A stretch of DNA of 42,809 nt. Source: Phycisphaerae bacterium (GTDB taxonomy: Bacteria; Planctomycetota; Phycisphaerae; SM23-33). Shown piece after piece: positions 26,212-34,643 of the stretch. Position 1 is the stretch's first letter. Every line of letters begins with the position of its first letter. The stretch is from NCBI GenBank assembly GCA_009783465.1, contig WRDM01000023.1, forward strand, positions 1 through 42,809. Direction: 5' to 3'. The notes beneath the pieces are model-generated. The model saw only the letters and a program-made list of their open reading frames with translations. It did no database searches and was not told where the DNA came from. The position numbers and the translations under genes are program-made.

Positions 26212-26235
26212 CGAGTAACGAGCGACGAGAGCAGG
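26204..26235. repeat. CAAGTGACGAGTAACGAG word array (left half)
   Basis: GACAAGTGACGAGTAACGAG and following words start inside the last dusB codons. The inverted half, CGTTACTCATCACTTGTC with its preceding words, lies at about 26757-26792. Layered element copy 3 sits between the two halves, which suggests that it was inserted into a word-array palindrome. Confidence 0.7.
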
Positions 26236-26272
26236 CAACGCCTTCAGTATTGCGACCGTCGCATCATTGCTT

Positions 26273-26673
26273 GGAAAAAGCCAAATTGGCCTCCCCGGCC
26301 TCGCGCGGGAGCGCCGGCTTACAGCCCCAACGGGGCGTCTTGGGTAGCCCAGGGTGAGCGGTACGCCGCGAACCCTGGGAACCGGTGCTTTTCGGAACGA
26401 TTCCATCGTGCCTGACGCCACTGGCCGAGGGCGCACCGTCGCATGATTACGACATCGAACGGCTCGCACGTTTCCATGTGCGCGTCGTTCGAAGTCGTAC
26501 AGGCCCGTGTGTTCGACCTCGGCCAGTGGCGTCAGGTACGATGGAGAGAAGAAAAATCTCCAATGTCCCCAGGGTTCGCGGCGTACCGCTCACCCTGGGC
26601 TACCCAAGACGCCCCGTTGGGGCTGTAGGCCGGCGCTGCCGCGCGAGGCTGGGGAGGCCAATCTATTCATTCC
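26273..26673. repeat. Layered palindromic element, copy 3
   Basis: Outer CCAAATTGGCCTCCCCGG / GGGGAGGCCAATC; GCCCCAACGGGGC / GCCCCGTTGGGGC; GTAGCCCAGGGTGAGCGG / CCGCTCACCCTGGGCTAC; CTGACGCCACTGGCCGAGG / CGGCCAGTGGCGTCAG; centre CATCGAACGGCTCGCACG / GTGCGCGTCGTTCGA. It accounts for most of 26212-26825. I see no gene in that gap. Confidence 0.92.
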
Positions 26674-26825
26674 CATGTCATGTTGCGAAAACCCTTCCTT
26701 ATTTCGTGTTTCCACGCTGTGCGAACGTGTTGAAAGACAAGATTGTCCTACTCTCGTCACTCATCACTCGTTACTCATCACTTGTCTTCCTACAATGTCA
26801 ACGGGGTTGATTCACGAGGCGATCC

Positions 26826-27035
26826 ATGCCGTTTACTTTCAATTTTGAAGACAATCAGTTACATGCGTTTTTGAAGGAGGTCGCGTTTCCCGCCAGCCGG
26901 AAGCAGCTCGAGGATCAGGCCTCCGCGAGCGATCTTTCCAGTTCGGTCATCGCGACGGTCCAGTCGTTGCCCGACCGGCTGTACGAATCCCCCGACGACG
27001 TGACGCGGACCCTCCATCACCAACGGGCGGCGTGA
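26826..27035 (+). CDS. DUF2795-type small protein, 69 aa
   Basis: Contains VAFPASRKQLEDQASASDLS followed by VIATVQSLPDRLYESPDDVT, which matches the pattern of the DUF2795 family (a 'FPA-x-K-x-x-L' segment, then 'L-P-D-x-x-Y-x-S-P-x-D-V'). That family has no assigned biochemical role. The N-terminus MPFTFNFEDNQLHAFLKE is unremarkable. CGAGGCGATCC lies before the ATG. It stands alone between layered element copy 3 and a GCGTTGTA-family hairpin, so its transcript is probably monocistronic. Confidence 0.8.
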   Translation: MPFTFNFEDNQLHAFLKEVAFPASRKQLEDQASASDLSSSVIATVQSLPDRLYESPDDVTRTLHHQRAA

Positions 27036-27058
27036 GGAGGGACGTGGAGACGTGGATA

Positions 27059-27145
27059 TGGCTCTGCCTGTTTGCGTTGTAAGACGGTGTGTAAAGCGAA
27101 ACGTTCGCTTCGCACACCGTCTTACAACGCAAACAGGCAGAGCCA
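27059..27145. repeat. GCTCTGCCTGTTTGCGTTGTA hairpin, copy 4
   Basis: Perfect 33-bp arms 27059-27091 and 27113-27145 (TGGCTCTGCCTGTTTGCGTT then GTAAGACGGTGTG, and complement) around a 21-nt loop. It lies between the convergent DUF2795 gene and the glycosidase-like gene, so it may act as a terminator for both. Confidence 0.92.
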
Positions 27146-27167
27146 TTGAAAACGTTGGAGCGTTTGT

Positions 27168-29216
27168 CTACTTCAGCACCCGCGGCAGTTCCGGGGCGGT
27201 CACGATGTACGTGTGGTTTGGCTCCAGGGTGTAGCTGTCGGCGGCGGGCAGGGATTTTCCGGTGCTGAGGTCCTTGACCTTGCCCGGCAACGACACCCGG
27301 CGCTGGGCGAAGTTGAAGACGGTGGCTCGTTTTCCGGCGTAGTCGTGCCAGAGGATCGCCTTGCCGTCTTCCTGCATGTACCGGCGGTTCATGGAGGCCA
27401 CCGCGGCGTGGTAGTCCGCCAGCGCCCGGCGATGCTCGGCGCCCCATACGTGGTCGATCCGCCTGCCGTCGGGGAAGTGCAGCGGCATGTGAGCGCCGGC
27501 CATGTGGGCCAGCGAATAATACACGCCCGCCGCATCGTCGGCGGAGGTGTTCTTGAGCGGGTGGCCCGTCGGCACGGTGGTGTAATCGTTGCCCACGCCG
27601 ACCTTGTAGCAGGCGAAAATGTTCGGGATGTCGTAACTCGACGGATGGCCGTGCTGCACCTGGCCCCACGGGCCGAACGACTCCATCTCCAGGTTAATGC
27701 CCGCCTGCTGCAACCGTCGCCAGGTCTCCAGCAGGCCCTTCCACATCGTCCGGGGCTTGCATCCGGCGAAGGTCACGGGCATGAAGCCCAGGTTGTAGAA
27801 ACTGTCGAAGAAGAACGCGTCCATGCCCGTCTGCTTCTTGATGGCGACGTGGCTCTTGACGAAATAATCCCGCACCTCGGGGTTGGACATGTCCAGCACG
27901 CTCATGACGGCCGCGTACGCGCCGCCCCATTTGCTGCGCGCGTCCTCCATGCGGACGTACCAGCCCTTGGTGTCGCTTTCGGCGTTGAGCGGGCTGGTGT
28001 GGGCCTGGTCGTTGTTGGTCCAGCACATCGGATGCACGCCGTGCTTCTGGGCCGCGGCCACGAACGCCTTGACCCGCTTGATGCCGCCCAGCTCCGGCGC
28101 GATCTCGTACTCATGGCCGCAGCACATGTTTCCGCAGCCTATCGGACGCGGGTTGTTCACGTTGACCGTCATCGCCGACTTCTTGATGTTGTCCAGGAAC
28201 ATCCGCTTGGCGCCGATGCCGATGGCCGCCGGCAGCAGGTCCTTGTAGTAACTGTCGACCGTAAAGCTATGCCAGAAGTTCTGGTACAGGTGTGGAATGA
28301 ACAACTCCTCGCGAATGCCGTATTCATCCCGCGCGCGGGCGTCGGTCTCTTCGTACACCCAGCCCCACAGGTTGCGCTGATCCGTCACCGACCGCGACGC
28401 CCGGCTGAGCATGATTTTCTTCGCCGAGGTGGCGAATTTGTTCGCCTGATCGAAGATGTGCTTGTCGAACATCTTGAGTTCCGGCTTGTCCGCGTCGCGG
28501 CACTGCACGGAGCGGATCAACTCCACGCGCTCGAATACGCCGATCAGCGTGTCGTCGCCCTTGTACTGATAATCGAACGATCCGTGCGACGCCCAGCGCG
28601 GCAGGTTGTGCGTCATGATGGGATTCTGCGCTTGATCCGGAGAGACCAGGAAATGCAGGATGCCCTCGGTGGACCAGACGGTGTCCTTGGCGAACGTCGC
28701 CACCGGCGGGGAGCAGGCCGACTGCGAAATCGCCGTCGCGCCCTCGATGTCGCCGCCGAGTTCCCAGCTGGCCTGATCGACGAGGTAGTAAATCGGCGTG
28801 TCCTTGCTGCGGTATTCGTAACTGTAGCTGAAGCCCTCGAAGCCCACGCCGTTGAACGAGTCGCTCGCCGGGCGGAGCACGATGTCCAGTTCGCCGCTGC
28901 CAGCCAGCACGTCCGTGTCCCAGTCGCCCAGGTCGTGGATCGGATCGTAGCTGTGGTCGCGCATGATTTTGACGCGCATCGGGCGGAAGAACATCCGCGT
29001 GCGGATGCGGATTTCCTGTTGGGTCTGCTGAATGTTCACCAGTTCGACGTGATCGGTCTCCAGCCCGCTATACGTTTGCGTGTACGCGGAAATCGGCAGC
29101 CTGCCCGACCGCACCAGCGTTTTGCCGATCCAGATTTTCCCCAGCCCGATAAACCGCTTGCCGTCCGACAGCACGTCAAACCGACACGACTTGAGTTCCA
29201 CATTCGTACGCTTCAT
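27168..29216 (-). CDS. Glycoside-hydrolase-like protein of unknown specificity, 682 aa
   Basis: No signal peptide is evident, so it is probably cytoplasmic. The N-terminal 270 residues are beta-rich (EIRIRTRMFFRPMRVKIMRD, a YSYEYRSKDTPIYYLVDQ segment). The middle (about 340-580) reads like a (beta/alpha)8 barrel of an alpha-galactosidase-type hydrolase: AKRMFLDNIKKSAM, KHGVHPMCWTNNDQ, YFVKSHVAIKKQTGMDAFFF then DSFYNLGF, whose Asp is a candidate nucleophile, and INLEMESFGPWG. The C-terminal 100 residues (TVFNFAQRRVSLPGKVKDLS) look like the small beta domain that closes such enzymes. I cannot place it in a named family. Its neighbour, a discoidin lipoprotein, is divergent. Confidence 0.65.
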   Translation of the reverse strand: MKRTNVELKSCRFDVLSDGKRFIGLGKIWIGKTLVRSGRLPISAYTQTYSGLETDHVELVNIQQTQQEIRIRTRMFFRPMRVKIMRDHSYDPIHDLGDWDTDVLAGSGELDIVLRPASDSFNGVGFEGFSYSYEYRSKDTPIYYLVDQASWELGGDIEGATAISQSACSPPVATFAKDTVWSTEGILHFLVSPDQAQNPIMTHNLPRWASHGSFDYQYKGDDTLIGVFERVELIRSVQCRDADKPELKMFDKHIFDQANKFATSAKKIMLSRASRSVTDQRNLWGWVYEETDARARDEYGIREELFIPHLYQNFWHSFTVDSYYKDLLPAAIGIGAKRMFLDNIKKSAMTVNVNNPRPIGCGNMCCGHEYEIAPELGGIKRVKAFVAAAQKHGVHPMCWTNNDQAHTSPLNAESDTKGWYVRMEDARSKWGGAYAAVMSVLDMSNPEVRDYFVKSHVAIKKQTGMDAFFFDSFYNLGFMPVTFAGCKPRTMWKGLLETWRRLQQAGINLEMESFGPWGQVQHGHPSSYDIPNIFACYKVGVGNDYTTVPTGHPLKNTSADDAAGVYYSLAHMAGAHMPLHFPDGRRIDHVWGAEHRRALADYHAAVASMNRRYMQEDGKAILWHDYAGKRATVFNFAQRRVSLPGKVKDLSTGKSLPAADSYTLEPNHTYIVTAPELPRVLK

Positions 29217-29344
29217 GCGTTTTCCTGCCTTGTTTTTGGCGTTGCGAAATCCCGTAACGATCCACGTGGCTGCGCATTCTCCGCGAAGAACGACGGAAAG
29301 TCCATAGAAATGGGGCGGATACGCGGGGCGAACCCTTCTCGCGG

Positions 29345-29515
29345 CGTATGGGTGAAACCATGCCGTTTGTTCGAGGGAATAGGTATCGTTAACTCGTTAA
29401 CTGGTTGACTCGTTAATTCGGGAATCCCCACCAGTCAACGAGTTAACGAATTAACGAGTTAACGAAGGCGTTCCCTCGAATTGGCCAAGCGATTTTACCG
29501 TCGAGCCACGAAAAT
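29345..29515. repeat. TTAACTCG-word palindromic element (copy 3)
   Basis: GGTGAAACCATGCCGTTTGT then TCGAGGGAATAGG on the left, TTCCCTCGAATTGG then CCACGAAAATACG on the right, enclosing ATCGTTAACTCGTTAACTGG words and their inverted partners around GGGAATCCCC. It lies between two divergent genes and ends about 30 bp before the promoter of the plus-strand lipoprotein. Confidence 0.88.
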
Positions 29516-29545
29516 ACGATTACCCTGTTCGCGTACGGCTTCGAT

Positions 29546-29574
29546 TTGTCGCCACGGCATCGTGACGCTATAAT
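29546..29574 (+). promoter_or_regulatory. Sigma-70-like promoter for the discoidin lipoprotein
   Basis: TTGTCG, 17 nt, TATAAT. The -10 box is a perfect consensus and the spacing is ideal. Transcription would start near 29581, about 30 nt upstream of the chosen ATG and just ahead of AAGGAG. Confidence 0.7.
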
Positions 29575-29611
29575 CTTTTCGTCCCTGATTGGGCGAAGGA
29601 GTATGAGTGGC

Positions 29612-30094
29612 ATGAGGTTTCGCGTGTGTGCGTGTGTGACGGCGGTGGCGGCGGCGAGTCTGCTGGGCGGGTGCATGCGGGGGCAGATCATCGACCACGA
29701 AGGCCGGGCGATTGCCCTGATCACGCCCAAATCGCAGTGGAAACTCTCGGGCGATTTCACCGACGCCGCCAAGGCCGCCGACGACAACGTGAACACCGTC
29801 GCGACCAGCAGCGACAGCCCCACGTCGTACCTGCAAATCGACCTCGGCAAGCCGTGCGTGTTCAACCTGATCATCATCGACCACGGCCCCGACAACCAGC
29901 ACAACTTCCCGGGCCGGCTCGTCGTGATGACCAGCTACGACGGCAAAAATTGGACCACCGAATACGTCGTGCACGGCACGCGCCGCATCACGTACATCCC
30001 GCTGGTGGGCGCGAAACTCGCCCGCTACGTCCGCCTCGTCACGCAGGTCCGAGGCGAACAACCGTGGACGGTGGGAGAGATTTACTTTCAGTAG
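29612..30094 (+). CDS. Lipoprotein with F5/8 type C (discoidin)-like domain, 160 aa
   Basis: Signal peptide with lipobox SLLGGC. The mature domain matches the discoidin pattern: AADDNVNTVATSSDSPTSYL, QIDLGKPCVFNLIII, SYDGKNWTTEYVV, RYVRLVTQVRG and a C-terminal WTVGEIYFQ. Such domains bind sugars or surfaces, so a cell-surface carbohydrate-binding role is likely. ATG 29612 is preferred because AAGGAG lies 10 nt upstream; the ATG at 29603 is too close to it. Its stop codon is part of the next hairpin. Confidence 0.85.
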   Translation: MRFRVCACVTAVAAASLLGGCMRGQIIDHEGRAIALITPKSQWKLSGDFTDAAKAADDNVNTVATSSDSPTSYLQIDLGKPCVFNLIIIDHGPDNQHNFPGRLVVMTSYDGKNWTTEYVVHGTRRITYIPLVGAKLARYVRLVTQVRGEQPWTVGEIYFQ

Positions 30095-30132
30095 ACAAAA
30101 GGCTGTAGGCCGAAGGCTACAGCCTTTTGTCT
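30093..30132. terminator. Bidirectional hairpin terminator between convergent genes
   Basis: Perfect 16-bp arms AGACAAAAGGCTGTAG (30093-30108) and CTACAGCCTTTTGTCT (30117-30132) with an 8-nt loop. It overlaps the stop codons of both flanking genes. On each strand the 3' arm includes a short T run. The GGCTGTAG core relates it to the CTGTAGG word family. Confidence 0.85.
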
Positions 30133-30977
30133 CACGATCCGCAGCACGTTGTCGCGGTGGGAGCGGTGGCGATTCGGAGGATGGTCCAGCCGCCCAGGAG
30201 GATCAGTCCCGCGCCGGCAAGGAGACTGCCGTGGCGTCGCCATGTGGATCTCGCCGCCAGGCCTGCCATGCCCGTCGGCAACAGCGCCGCCATCGTGCCC
30301 AGTCCCATCGCCGCCATCATGGCCATGCCGAGTCCGACCGACGCCTGCTGGGCAGACACCGCCAGAAACGCCAACGTGACCGGGCAGGGCAGCGTGCCGT
30401 TGACAAGCCCAAACGCCAATGCCGAAGCGACCGTGGGCCTGCGAAGGAATTGCCCAAGCACGCTCGGCAACAACGGCGTGTTCGTAGCACGGGCGTCCCG
30501 CCCGTGAGTCCCACGGGCATCTTGCCCGTGGTGATCTGGCCGGGGCGTGAGCGTTTCGTCTACAGGCTGGCTTTGCATGGGCGAGACGCCCATGCGACTC
30601 ACGGGCGGGACGCCCGTGCTACGGAGACACGCGGGCGAGACGCCCGCGTCACGTGGCCGCCCGCGCCACGGCCGCCACACCGGCGGCAGGCCCAGGATGC
30701 GAAATCCCATGAGGATCGTGACGGCCCCCGCGGCGTATCCTGCCGACCGGGCCACGGCGGGCCAGTCCAGCAGACTCACGCGGTGCCCGAGAAACCCCGC
30801 CAGGCCACCGAGAAACGTGTACGTCATCAGCCGCCCCGCATGCCAACCCAACTGCCGCCCCAGCGAAACCCACCGCCGTCCCGGATCGCCAAAATGCAAC
30901 GCAAACCCGCCACACATCCCCACGCAATGCGGAAACGCCACCAGCCCGCCCACCAACGCCAGCCAGATGTAGGTCAT
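30132..30977 (-). CDS. Sulfite exporter TauE/SafE-like (COG2836-type) membrane protein with a repeat-encoded loop, 281 aa
   Basis: Polytopic inner-membrane protein. The N-terminus MTYIWLALVGGLVAFPHCVG then MCGG matches the signature of the small COG2836 / DsbD-like-2 family (HCVGMCG), whose members are often linked to metal or cytochrome-oxidase assembly. Later hydrophobic segments include AGAVTILMGFRILGLPP, NGTLPCPVTLAFLAVS and LLAGAGLILLGGWTIL. Residues about 105-167 form a hydrophilic insert (containing RSTGVPPVSRMGVSPMQ and GQDARGTHGRDARAT) that is encoded by a GCGGGCGTC-type element and separates two membrane segments. AAGGGG precedes the ATG. No Cys-rich electron partner is adjacent. 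Confidence 0.85.
   Translation of the reverse strand: MTYIWLALVGGLVAFPHCVGMCGGFALHFGDPGRRWVSLGRQLGWHAGRLMTYTFLGGLAGFLGHRVSLLDWPAVARSAGYAAGAVTILMGFRILGLPPVWRPWRGRPRDAGVSPACLRSTGVPPVSRMGVSPMQSQPVDETLTPRPDHHGQDARGTHGRDARATNTPLLPSVLGQFLRRPTVASALAFGLVNGTLPCPVTLAFLAVSAQQASVGLGMAMMAAMGLGTMAALLPTGMAGLAARSTWRRHGSLLAGAGLILLGGWTILRIATAPTATTCCGS
30484..30655. repeat. ACGGGCGTCCCGCCCGT element in frame inside the TauE/SafE-like gene
   Basis: GCACGGGCGTCCCGCCCGTG, CACGGGCATCTTGCCCGTGG, a centre of about 55 nt, GCATGGGCGAGACGCCCATG, ACGGGCGGGACGCCCGTGCT, then an extra ACGCGGGCGAGACGCCCGCG hairpin. The layout is like that of the gspK copy, read in the same frame relative to the element (STGVPPVS... and DARGTHGRDARAT). 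Confidence 0.9.
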
Positions 30978-31034
30978 GCTGCCCCTTGCGAGTAACGGTT
31001 TCAAAGGCTTTGCCGTTTTGCGTTGCGAAACGTT

Positions 31035-31425
31035 GAAAACAACCGATTGGCCTCCCCGTTCTCGCTCGTGGAGTGCCAACACAAAGCCGCGAAGCGGCGT
31101 CTGATATAGCCCAGGGCGAGTGTGCTCGCGAGCCCTGGGTTCAGGTATATGAACGTTTTTTTATCGTGCCTGACGCCACTGGCCGAGGGCGCACCGTCGT
31201 GTGAAGGCGGCATCGAACGGCTCGCACAGTTCCGTGTGCGCGTCGTCCGCCGCCGGCTTTGTGCGATGGTGCGACTTCGGCCAGTGGCGTCAGGCACGAG
31301 GAGAGAATTCCGAAAACGCCCCGCACCCAGGGTTCGCGGAGTACCGCTCACCCTGGGCTAAAAACGACGCCGCTTCGCGGCTGTGTGCCGGCACTTCCAC
31401 ACGCGACCGAGGAGGAACTGTTTGC
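31035..31425. repeat. Layered palindromic element, copy 4, nested in a GCGTTG-family hairpin
   Basis: GAAAACAACCGATTGGCCTC opens the left outer arm. Then come GCCGCGAAGCGGCG / GCCGCTTCGCGGC, GCCCAGGGCGAGTG / GCTCACCCTGGGC, CTGACGCCACTGGCCGAGG / CGGCCAGTGGCGTCAG, and a worn right end (GAGGAGGAACTGTTTGCCGG). Immediately outside are the two halves of a GCGTTG hairpin: GGCTTTGCCGTTTTGCGTTG (about 31007-31026) and CTACAACGCAAAAAGGC (about 31439-31455). The gap 30978-31508 has no gene. Confidence 0.9.
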
Positions 31426-31508
31426 CGGATAGAACGTTCTACAACGCAAAAAGGCTTCAGTCGCCCCCACGTCCTGCCGACGCTCGAAGTCCTCATCGCT
31501 CATCACTA

Positions 31509-34500
31509 TTATACCCCTTGTTCCTCGAGGACGGGCATGACGTTGGCGATGGGCGTGGCCTTCTTGCGCTGGAACAGTTTTCGGAAGCCTTCCATGTAGA
31601 GGAAGAAGACGGGCGTGACGAACATGGTGAGGAGTTGGCTGAACAGCAGCCCGCCGACGACGGCCAGGCCCAGGGGCTGGCGGCTTTCCCCGCCGGCGCC
31701 GTGGCCGATCGCGATGGGGATGGCTCCCATCAGGGCGGCGAACGTCGTCATCATGATCGGGCGGAAACGGATGATGCTGGCTTCGTGAATGGCCTCTCGC
31801 GGCGCCATGCCCTTGGTGCGCTGGAGTTCGAGAGCGAAGTCCACCATCATGATGCCGTTTTTCTTCACCAGGCCAATCAACATCACGATGCCCACGAACG
31901 CGTAAATCGACAGCTCCGCGCCGAAGAAATGCAGCGTTACCAAGGCTCCGAATCCCGCGAACGGCAAGGCCGAGAGGATCGTCAGCGGATGCAGGAAATC
32001 CTCGTACAGGATGCCGAGGATGATGTAGATCACGAGGATGGCCAGGATCAGCAGCGGGCCCATGGATTTGACCGAATCCTCGAACGCGGCGGCGGTGCCC
32101 TGGAATTTCGGCGTGATGCCGTCGGGATAATGCAGGGCTCTGAGTTCGTCCGTCGCCTGCCCGATCGAGACGCCCTCCCTGAGGTTGAAGGAGATCGTCA
32201 CCGAGGGCAACTGTCCGGTGTGGTTGACGGTGAGCACGCCGGCGCGTTCGCTCCGTTCGGTGACTTCCGAGAGCGGCACGAGATGGCCTGTCCCCGAGCG
32301 CACGTAGAGCATGTTCAGCACGTCGGGATGGGTCCGCCATTGCGGCGCGACGGTCAGGATGACGGCATAGTCGTTGTTGGGCGACTGGATGCGCGTCACC
32401 TGCCGGTCGCCGAACGCGCTGTAGATGGCCTGCTGGACCTGGAGGGGCGAGATATTCTTGGCGCTGGCCTTTTCGCGGTCGGTATCGACGCGCAGTTGGG
32501 GCGTCTTGATTTGCAGGTCGCTGGAGATGTCCTGGAGGGAGGGCATCTCCCGCATGGTGGCTTCGAGTTCCTGGGCGAACTCCTGCAATTGTTCGATGTC
32601 GGTGCTCTGGAGGGTGAGCTGGTAGAGGCTTCGCGACATGCGTCCGCCGACGTTGATGGGCGGCGGGTTGCTGATCATCGCGCGGATGCCCGGCGTGGCG
32701 TTGAGGTGCGGCCGAAGGCGGGCGATGATTTCATCGACAGACGCCCTCCCTTCGCGGGGCGTGAGGATGACGAGCATGGAGCCGGTGTTGGAGCCTCCGC
32801 GAGGCCCGCCGCCGCCGGCGGAACTCATGAAACGGTCCACCTCGGGCTGCTGGCGGAGAATTTCGGCCAGGTGGGCCTGGTAGCGGACCATCGCGTCGTA
32901 GGAGACGTCCTGGGCGGCCTCGGTGGAGATCGTGAACATCCCGCGGTCTTCGCTGGGGATGAAGCCTTTGGGGATGATCTGGAAAAAATGCATCGTCGCC
33001 GCCGCGATCGCGAGCGAGAACACGCCCACCAGCACGCGTTGGCGGAGGACTTTGCCCAGCAGCCAGCCGTAGCCGCGCTGGGTGGCGACGAAGCCGGCTT
33101 CGCTGATCCGGTACAGCCAGTTGTGGCGGGTCTTGTGCGTGTCGCGGAGCATGCGGCTCGAGAGCATGGGGGTCAGGGTCAGGCTGACCACGCCGCTGAC
33201 GAGCACGGCCACGCCGATCGTCACGGCGAATTCGTGGAACAGTCGTCCCATGAGCCCGCCCATGAACAGCACCGGGATAAACACGGCCGACAGCGAGAGC
33301 GTCATGGAGACGATGGTGAATCCGACTTCGCGTGAGCCGTCGAGGGCGGCCTGGAAACGGGGTTTGCCCATTTCCATGTGCCGCACGATGTTTTCGAGCA
33401 TGACGATGGCGTCGTCGACGACGAAGCCGACCGAGAGCGTCAGGGCCATCAGCGAGAGGTTGTTCAGGCTGTACCCCAGCGCGTGCATGACGATGAAGGT
33501 GCCGATGATCGACATCGGCAGCGCCAGGCTGGGGATGAAGGTGGCGGAGAAATTCCGCAGGAAGATGAAGATGATCATGACCACCAGGCCGATCGTCAGG
33601 ACCAGATGGAATTCGACGTCCTCGGCGGATTCTTTGATGGGCAGGCTGGAGTCGCGGAGGGTGGTCAGTTTCACGCCCGCGGGCAGGCGGCGTTCGAGGT
33701 CCGGCAGCAGTTTCTTGACGCCCTCGGCGACCTGGATCGTGTTGGCGCCGGGCTGGCGCTGAATGGCCAGCACGATGGCCCGCTGTTCGATGGGGTTTCC
33801 GTCGTCGTCGCGCCAGTACAGCCAGGCGCCCGAGCGTTCGTTCTCCACGCGGTCGTAGGCGTCGCCGACGTCCTGGAGCCGCACCGGCCTGCCGTCGCGG
33901 TAGGCGACGATCAGCGGGCGGTACTGGGCGGCATTGAACAGTTGGCCGTTGTCCTCGATGGAGACGGCCTTGTCAGGCCCCTGGAGTTGCCCCAGCGGGG
34001 CGCTGACGTTTTGCCTGTCGATGGCGGCGGCGATTTCGTCGATGCCGATGCCCTTCGTCGCCAGCAGGAACGGATCCACCTCGATGCGGACGGCGTATTT
34101 CTGCGTGCCGAACACCTGCACCTGCGACACGCCCGTCACCTGCGAAATGGCCTGTGCCAGCAGCGTCTGGCCATATTCGTCCAGGGTCGACATGGGCATG
34201 TTGTCGCCCGTCAAGGCCAGGTAGAGGATCGGCGCGTCGCTGGGGTTGACCTTTCGGTAGCTGGGCGGGTTGGGCATGTCCGGCGGCAGGCGACGCATGA
34301 CGCGCCCGATGGCGGCGTTGACGTCCTGGGCGGCCATGTCGATGTTGCGCTCCAGGTTGAACGTGATCGTGATCGACGTCGAGCCCTGCGAGCTGGTGGA
34401 GCTCATCGCGTCGATGCCGGCGATGGTGGTGAATTCCTTTTCCAGCGGCATCGCGACCGCGTTGGCCATCGTTTCGGGACTGGCCCCCGGCAGCGACGCG

Positions 34501-34643
34501 CTGACGCTGATCGTCGGAAAATCCACGTTCGGCAGGTCGCTCACGGGCAGGTTCAGAAAGGCGATGACGCCGAAAATCAGAATGCTGATCATCGTCAGCG
34601 TCGTCAGCACCGGGCGACGAATGAACAGTTCGGACATATTCAT
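31509..34643 (-). CDS. RND family efflux transporter (AcrB/MdtB-like, HAE1 type), 1044 aa
   Basis: Proton-driven inner-membrane pump that extrudes small hydrophobic compounds through a tripartite channel. Full length and typical: N-terminal SELFIRRPVLTTLTMISILI, FPTISVSASLPGASPE, the porter signature TFNLERNIDMAAQDVNAAIG, transmembrane helix 4 segment LMALTLSVGFVVDDAIVMLE with the two acidic residues of the proton relay, VVSLTLTPMLSSRML, and the second-half equivalents VGIVMLIGLVKKNGIMMVDF and RPIMMTTFAALMGAIPIAIG. Proton-relay Asp-Asp (VDDAIVMLEN) marks it as a drug/hydrophobe pump rather than a metal pump. It overlaps its adaptor gene by 4 bp (ATGA). Confidence 0.96.
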   Translation of the reverse strand: MNMSELFIRRPVLTTLTMISILIFGVIAFLNLPVSDLPNVDFPTISVSASLPGASPETMANAVAMPLEKEFTTIAGIDAMSSTSSQGSTSITITFNLERNIDMAAQDVNAAIGRVMRRLPPDMPNPPSYRKVNPSDAPILYLALTGDNMPMSTLDEYGQTLLAQAISQVTGVSQVQVFGTQKYAVRIEVDPFLLATKGIGIDEIAAAIDRQNVSAPLGQLQGPDKAVSIEDNGQLFNAAQYRPLIVAYRDGRPVRLQDVGDAYDRVENERSGAWLYWRDDDGNPIEQRAIVLAIQRQPGANTIQVAEGVKKLLPDLERRLPAGVKLTTLRDSSLPIKESAEDVEFHLVLTIGLVVMIIFIFLRNFSATFIPSLALPMSIIGTFIVMHALGYSLNNLSLMALTLSVGFVVDDAIVMLENIVRHMEMGKPRFQAALDGSREVGFTIVSMTLSLSAVFIPVLFMGGLMGRLFHEFAVTIGVAVLVSGVVSLTLTPMLSSRMLRDTHKTRHNWLYRISEAGFVATQRGYGWLLGKVLRQRVLVGVFSLAIAAATMHFFQIIPKGFIPSEDRGMFTISTEAAQDVSYDAMVRYQAHLAEILRQQPEVDRFMSSAGGGGPRGGSNTGSMLVILTPREGRASVDEIIARLRPHLNATPGIRAMISNPPPINVGGRMSRSLYQLTLQSTDIEQLQEFAQELEATMREMPSLQDISSDLQIKTPQLRVDTDREKASAKNISPLQVQQAIYSAFGDRQVTRIQSPNNDYAVILTVAPQWRTHPDVLNMLYVRSGTGHLVPLSEVTERSERAGVLTVNHTGQLPSVTISFNLREGVSIGQATDELRALHYPDGITPKFQGTAAAFEDSVKSMGPLLILAILVIYIILGILYEDFLHPLTILSALPFAGFGALVTLHFFGAELSIYAFVGIVMLIGLVKKNGIMMVDFALELQRTKGMAPREAIHEASIIRFRPIMMTTFAALMGAIPIAIGHGAGGESRQPLGLAVVGGLLFSQLLTMFVTPVFFLYMEGFRKLFQRKKATPIANVMPVLEEQGV

